DNA from: Bacillus fonticola
Lineage (GTDB): Bacteria; Bacillota; Bacilli; Bacillales; JC228
Direction of reading: 5' to 3'
Assembly (NCBI RefSeq): GCF_012955605.1
Contig: NZ_CP052135.1
Coordinates: 1,395,501-1,459,500, forward strand
DNA length: 64,000 nucleotides
Part shown: one piece after another, positions 62,889-64,000 of the stretch
How the letters are laid out: each line of letters starts with the position of its first letter
Numbering within the stretch: position 1 is the stretch's first letter
Notes under the pieces: generated by a model
The model's database searches: none
Told to the model about the DNA's origin: nothing
The model's input: only the letters and a program-made list of their open reading frames with translations
Program-made: the position numbers and the translations under genes

Positions 62889-63844
62889 AACGAAATTTCC
62901 CCCTTTTGTAAACCTACTAATCTTTGTATGGCCATTTGTTTTCTTTGGTGTTGTTCTCGATACGCCTCTTGTACAGAGGTCACCGAAATACGCTCAAAAC
63001 TACAGCTTTGTCCGATGCGAATCTGTGCGAGGCGAGGTCGGTCTACGGATGCGACAACCCCAAGTAGGGGATAGCCACCGGTCACTTGTGCATCTTGCCC
63101 GAGTATGATCGGTTGTCCGTTTGGAGGGAGTTGAATACTTCCTTCTATAACACCTTGTGTTCGTAGGGCATGAGCTTTCCGCCACAGAGGATCACCTTCT
63201 AAGCGAGTGCCCATCCGATTTGTAGAAGCAGAGATTTTGTACATTGTTGATTGAAAAACCTTTTGCAAAGAACTCGTTAGTTTTTCTGTGCTTCCTTCTG
63301 TAACGTAGCGAATAGGTGCCCCATATTGTGACGTTACCCAATGAGATGATAATTGGACTTTTCGTACGTGCGTATTTGTCGATCGTACCGGCACTTTCTC
63401 GTCCTTTGAAAAAGGACGACCGATAGACGAGGCCAATCCGCAAGCTGTATGAGAACTGCTACTTCCATAAAGCACGTCACTTAACCACAGCCCTTGGATC
63501 GCAACATATCCGTACACGCCTTTCGTCACCACTCCGACGTCGAGCACATCCCCAGCCTGAATCTGTATGGATTGTAAAGAAACGCAGGGCTGTTTGTTGT
63601 GGCGTAAAGAACCTTCTTGCCAGACAACGCTAACGATAGCGTCTTCTTCAAATGCTAGAGTTGGTCCTTTGTAGGCAAATTCCAATACAGGCGTAGACAA
63701 TGGGTTTTGTACGAGTTGATTAGCGAGTAATGCATACCAAGGGACCATCGCTCCACTTTGACTCCAGCCGAATGTTCTAGCTAATAATCGTCCTTGGTCT
63801 TGGATCGTTGTCAGTGGGCCAGGAGAAAGGATCGTTACACTCAT
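62885..63844 (-). CDS. pxpC: 5-oxoprolinase subunit C
   Basis: A 319-residue protein of the KipA/biotin-dependent carboxyltransferase-like family, the partner of PxpB. TILSPGPLTTIQDQGRLL at the start and GSIQLPPNGQPIILGQDAQVTGGYP near the C-terminus are typical. I chose ATG at 63844, 7 nt after GGAGG, overlapping the pxpB stop by 4 nt; the frame has an earlier ATG at 63859. Overlaps on both sides indicate one operon. Confidence 0.94.
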   Translation of the reverse strand: MSVTILSPGPLTTIQDQGRLLARTFGWSQSGAMVPWYALLANQLVQNPLSTPVLEFAYKGPTLAFEEDAIVSVVWQEGSLRHNKQPCVSLQSIQIQAGDVLDVGVVTKGVYGYVAIQGLWLSDVLYGSSSSHTACGLASSIGRPFSKDEKVPVRSTNTHVRKVQLSSHWVTSQYGAPIRYVTEGSTEKLTSSLQKVFQSTMYKISASTNRMGTRLEGDPLWRKAHALRTQGVIEGSIQLPPNGQPIILGQDAQVTGGYPLLGVVASVDRPRLAQIRIGQSCSFERISVTSVQEAYREQHQRKQMAIQRLVGLQKGEISL

Positions 63845-64000
63845 GGCGATGCCTCCCATTCTTTCATTCTTTCAGCAGAGATGGCGAAAAACGTGACGAT
63901 ATCCCCGGCTCTCATGATGGGATCTCCCTCTCTTTCTGGAAGAAGGGATAAAGGAGTCTGCCCGATAATGTGCCATCCACCTGGAGACGGCGAAGGATAA
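63841..64000 (-). CDS. pxpB: 5-oxoprolinase subunit B, C-terminal part
   Basis: Only the last ~52 residues lie in the window; the rest is beyond 64000. PGGWHIIGQTPLSLL near the visible start and AGDIVTFFAIS are typical of the cyclophilin-like end of KipI/PxpB. The stop overlaps pxpC by 4 nt. Confidence 0.9.
   Translation of the reverse strand, partial: YPSPSPGGWHIIGQTPLSLLPEREGDPIMRAGDIVTFFAISAERMKEWEASP

Overview
The window comes from a spore-forming, low-to-moderate G+C Firmicute of the family Bacillaceae. The evidence is gene content and order: yozE/yodL/yozD/deoD/ctpA, thyA-dfrA-degV, ypmS-msrA-msrB-ypqE, divergent ligD and ku, small YjcZ-type and SspL spore proteins, AGGAGG-type ribosome binding sites and frequent GTG/TTG starts. 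Gene order resembles Bacillus subtilis in blocks but is rearranged. I do not assign a species.

Layout. 1-7.8 kb is a Ter-type stress locus: the tail of a citrate-lyase-like gene, a phosphoribosyltransferase with a TRSP domain, a StiP/PELOTA protein, a HAD phosphatase, then YceG, TelA/YceH and two TerD proteins. 8.1-16.3 kb holds a secreted lethal-factor/PPEP-like metalloprotease, thyA-dfrA-degV, a nucleoside hydrolase, ypmS-msrA-msrB, a PTS IIA protein and an M32 carboxypeptidase. 16.4-26.9 kb holds a chemoreceptor, small conserved Bacillus genes, deoD, a YitT-type membrane protein, ctpA, an LCP-family lipoprotein and a methyltransferase. 27-39.5 kb has a MarR/DHA2 efflux pair, an L,D-transpeptidase-like exported protein, a CAP-domain exported protein, a 25-copy 20-bp tandem array, a GNAT, a small heat-shock-like protein, an atypical SDR, a MATE pump, DedA and UppP. 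39.6-44.4 kb is the FMN-riboswitch-controlled rib operon, interrupted and followed by two further tandem arrays. 44.4-53.1 kb has manganese catalase, an AzgA-type purine permease, dapF, the ligD/ku end-joining pair, OsmC, a probable Fur-controlled FsrA-like small RNA, sspL and an MFS exporter. 53.2-60.3 kb is a complete trpEGDCFBA operon behind two tandem tryptophan T-boxes. 60.3-64 kb has a methyltransferase, a glycine-rich protein, a YjcZ-type peptide and the 5-oxoprolinase genes pxpB-pxpC-pxpA on the minus strand.

Most of this is ordinary core genome. The items most worth a second look are: three unrelated-sequence tandem arrays that share a period near 20 bp, one of them inside the rib operon; a Fur-box-driven RNA with a C-rich loop; a 45-bp duplication that forms the 3' end of trpA and has a third relative 1.6 kb away; a canonical tRNA T-arm without a tRNA; a zinc-ribbon-like gene with no ATG/GTG/TTG start; and an SDR with Phe in place of the catalytic Tyr. 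Domain assignments are by recognition of motifs. No database search was run.
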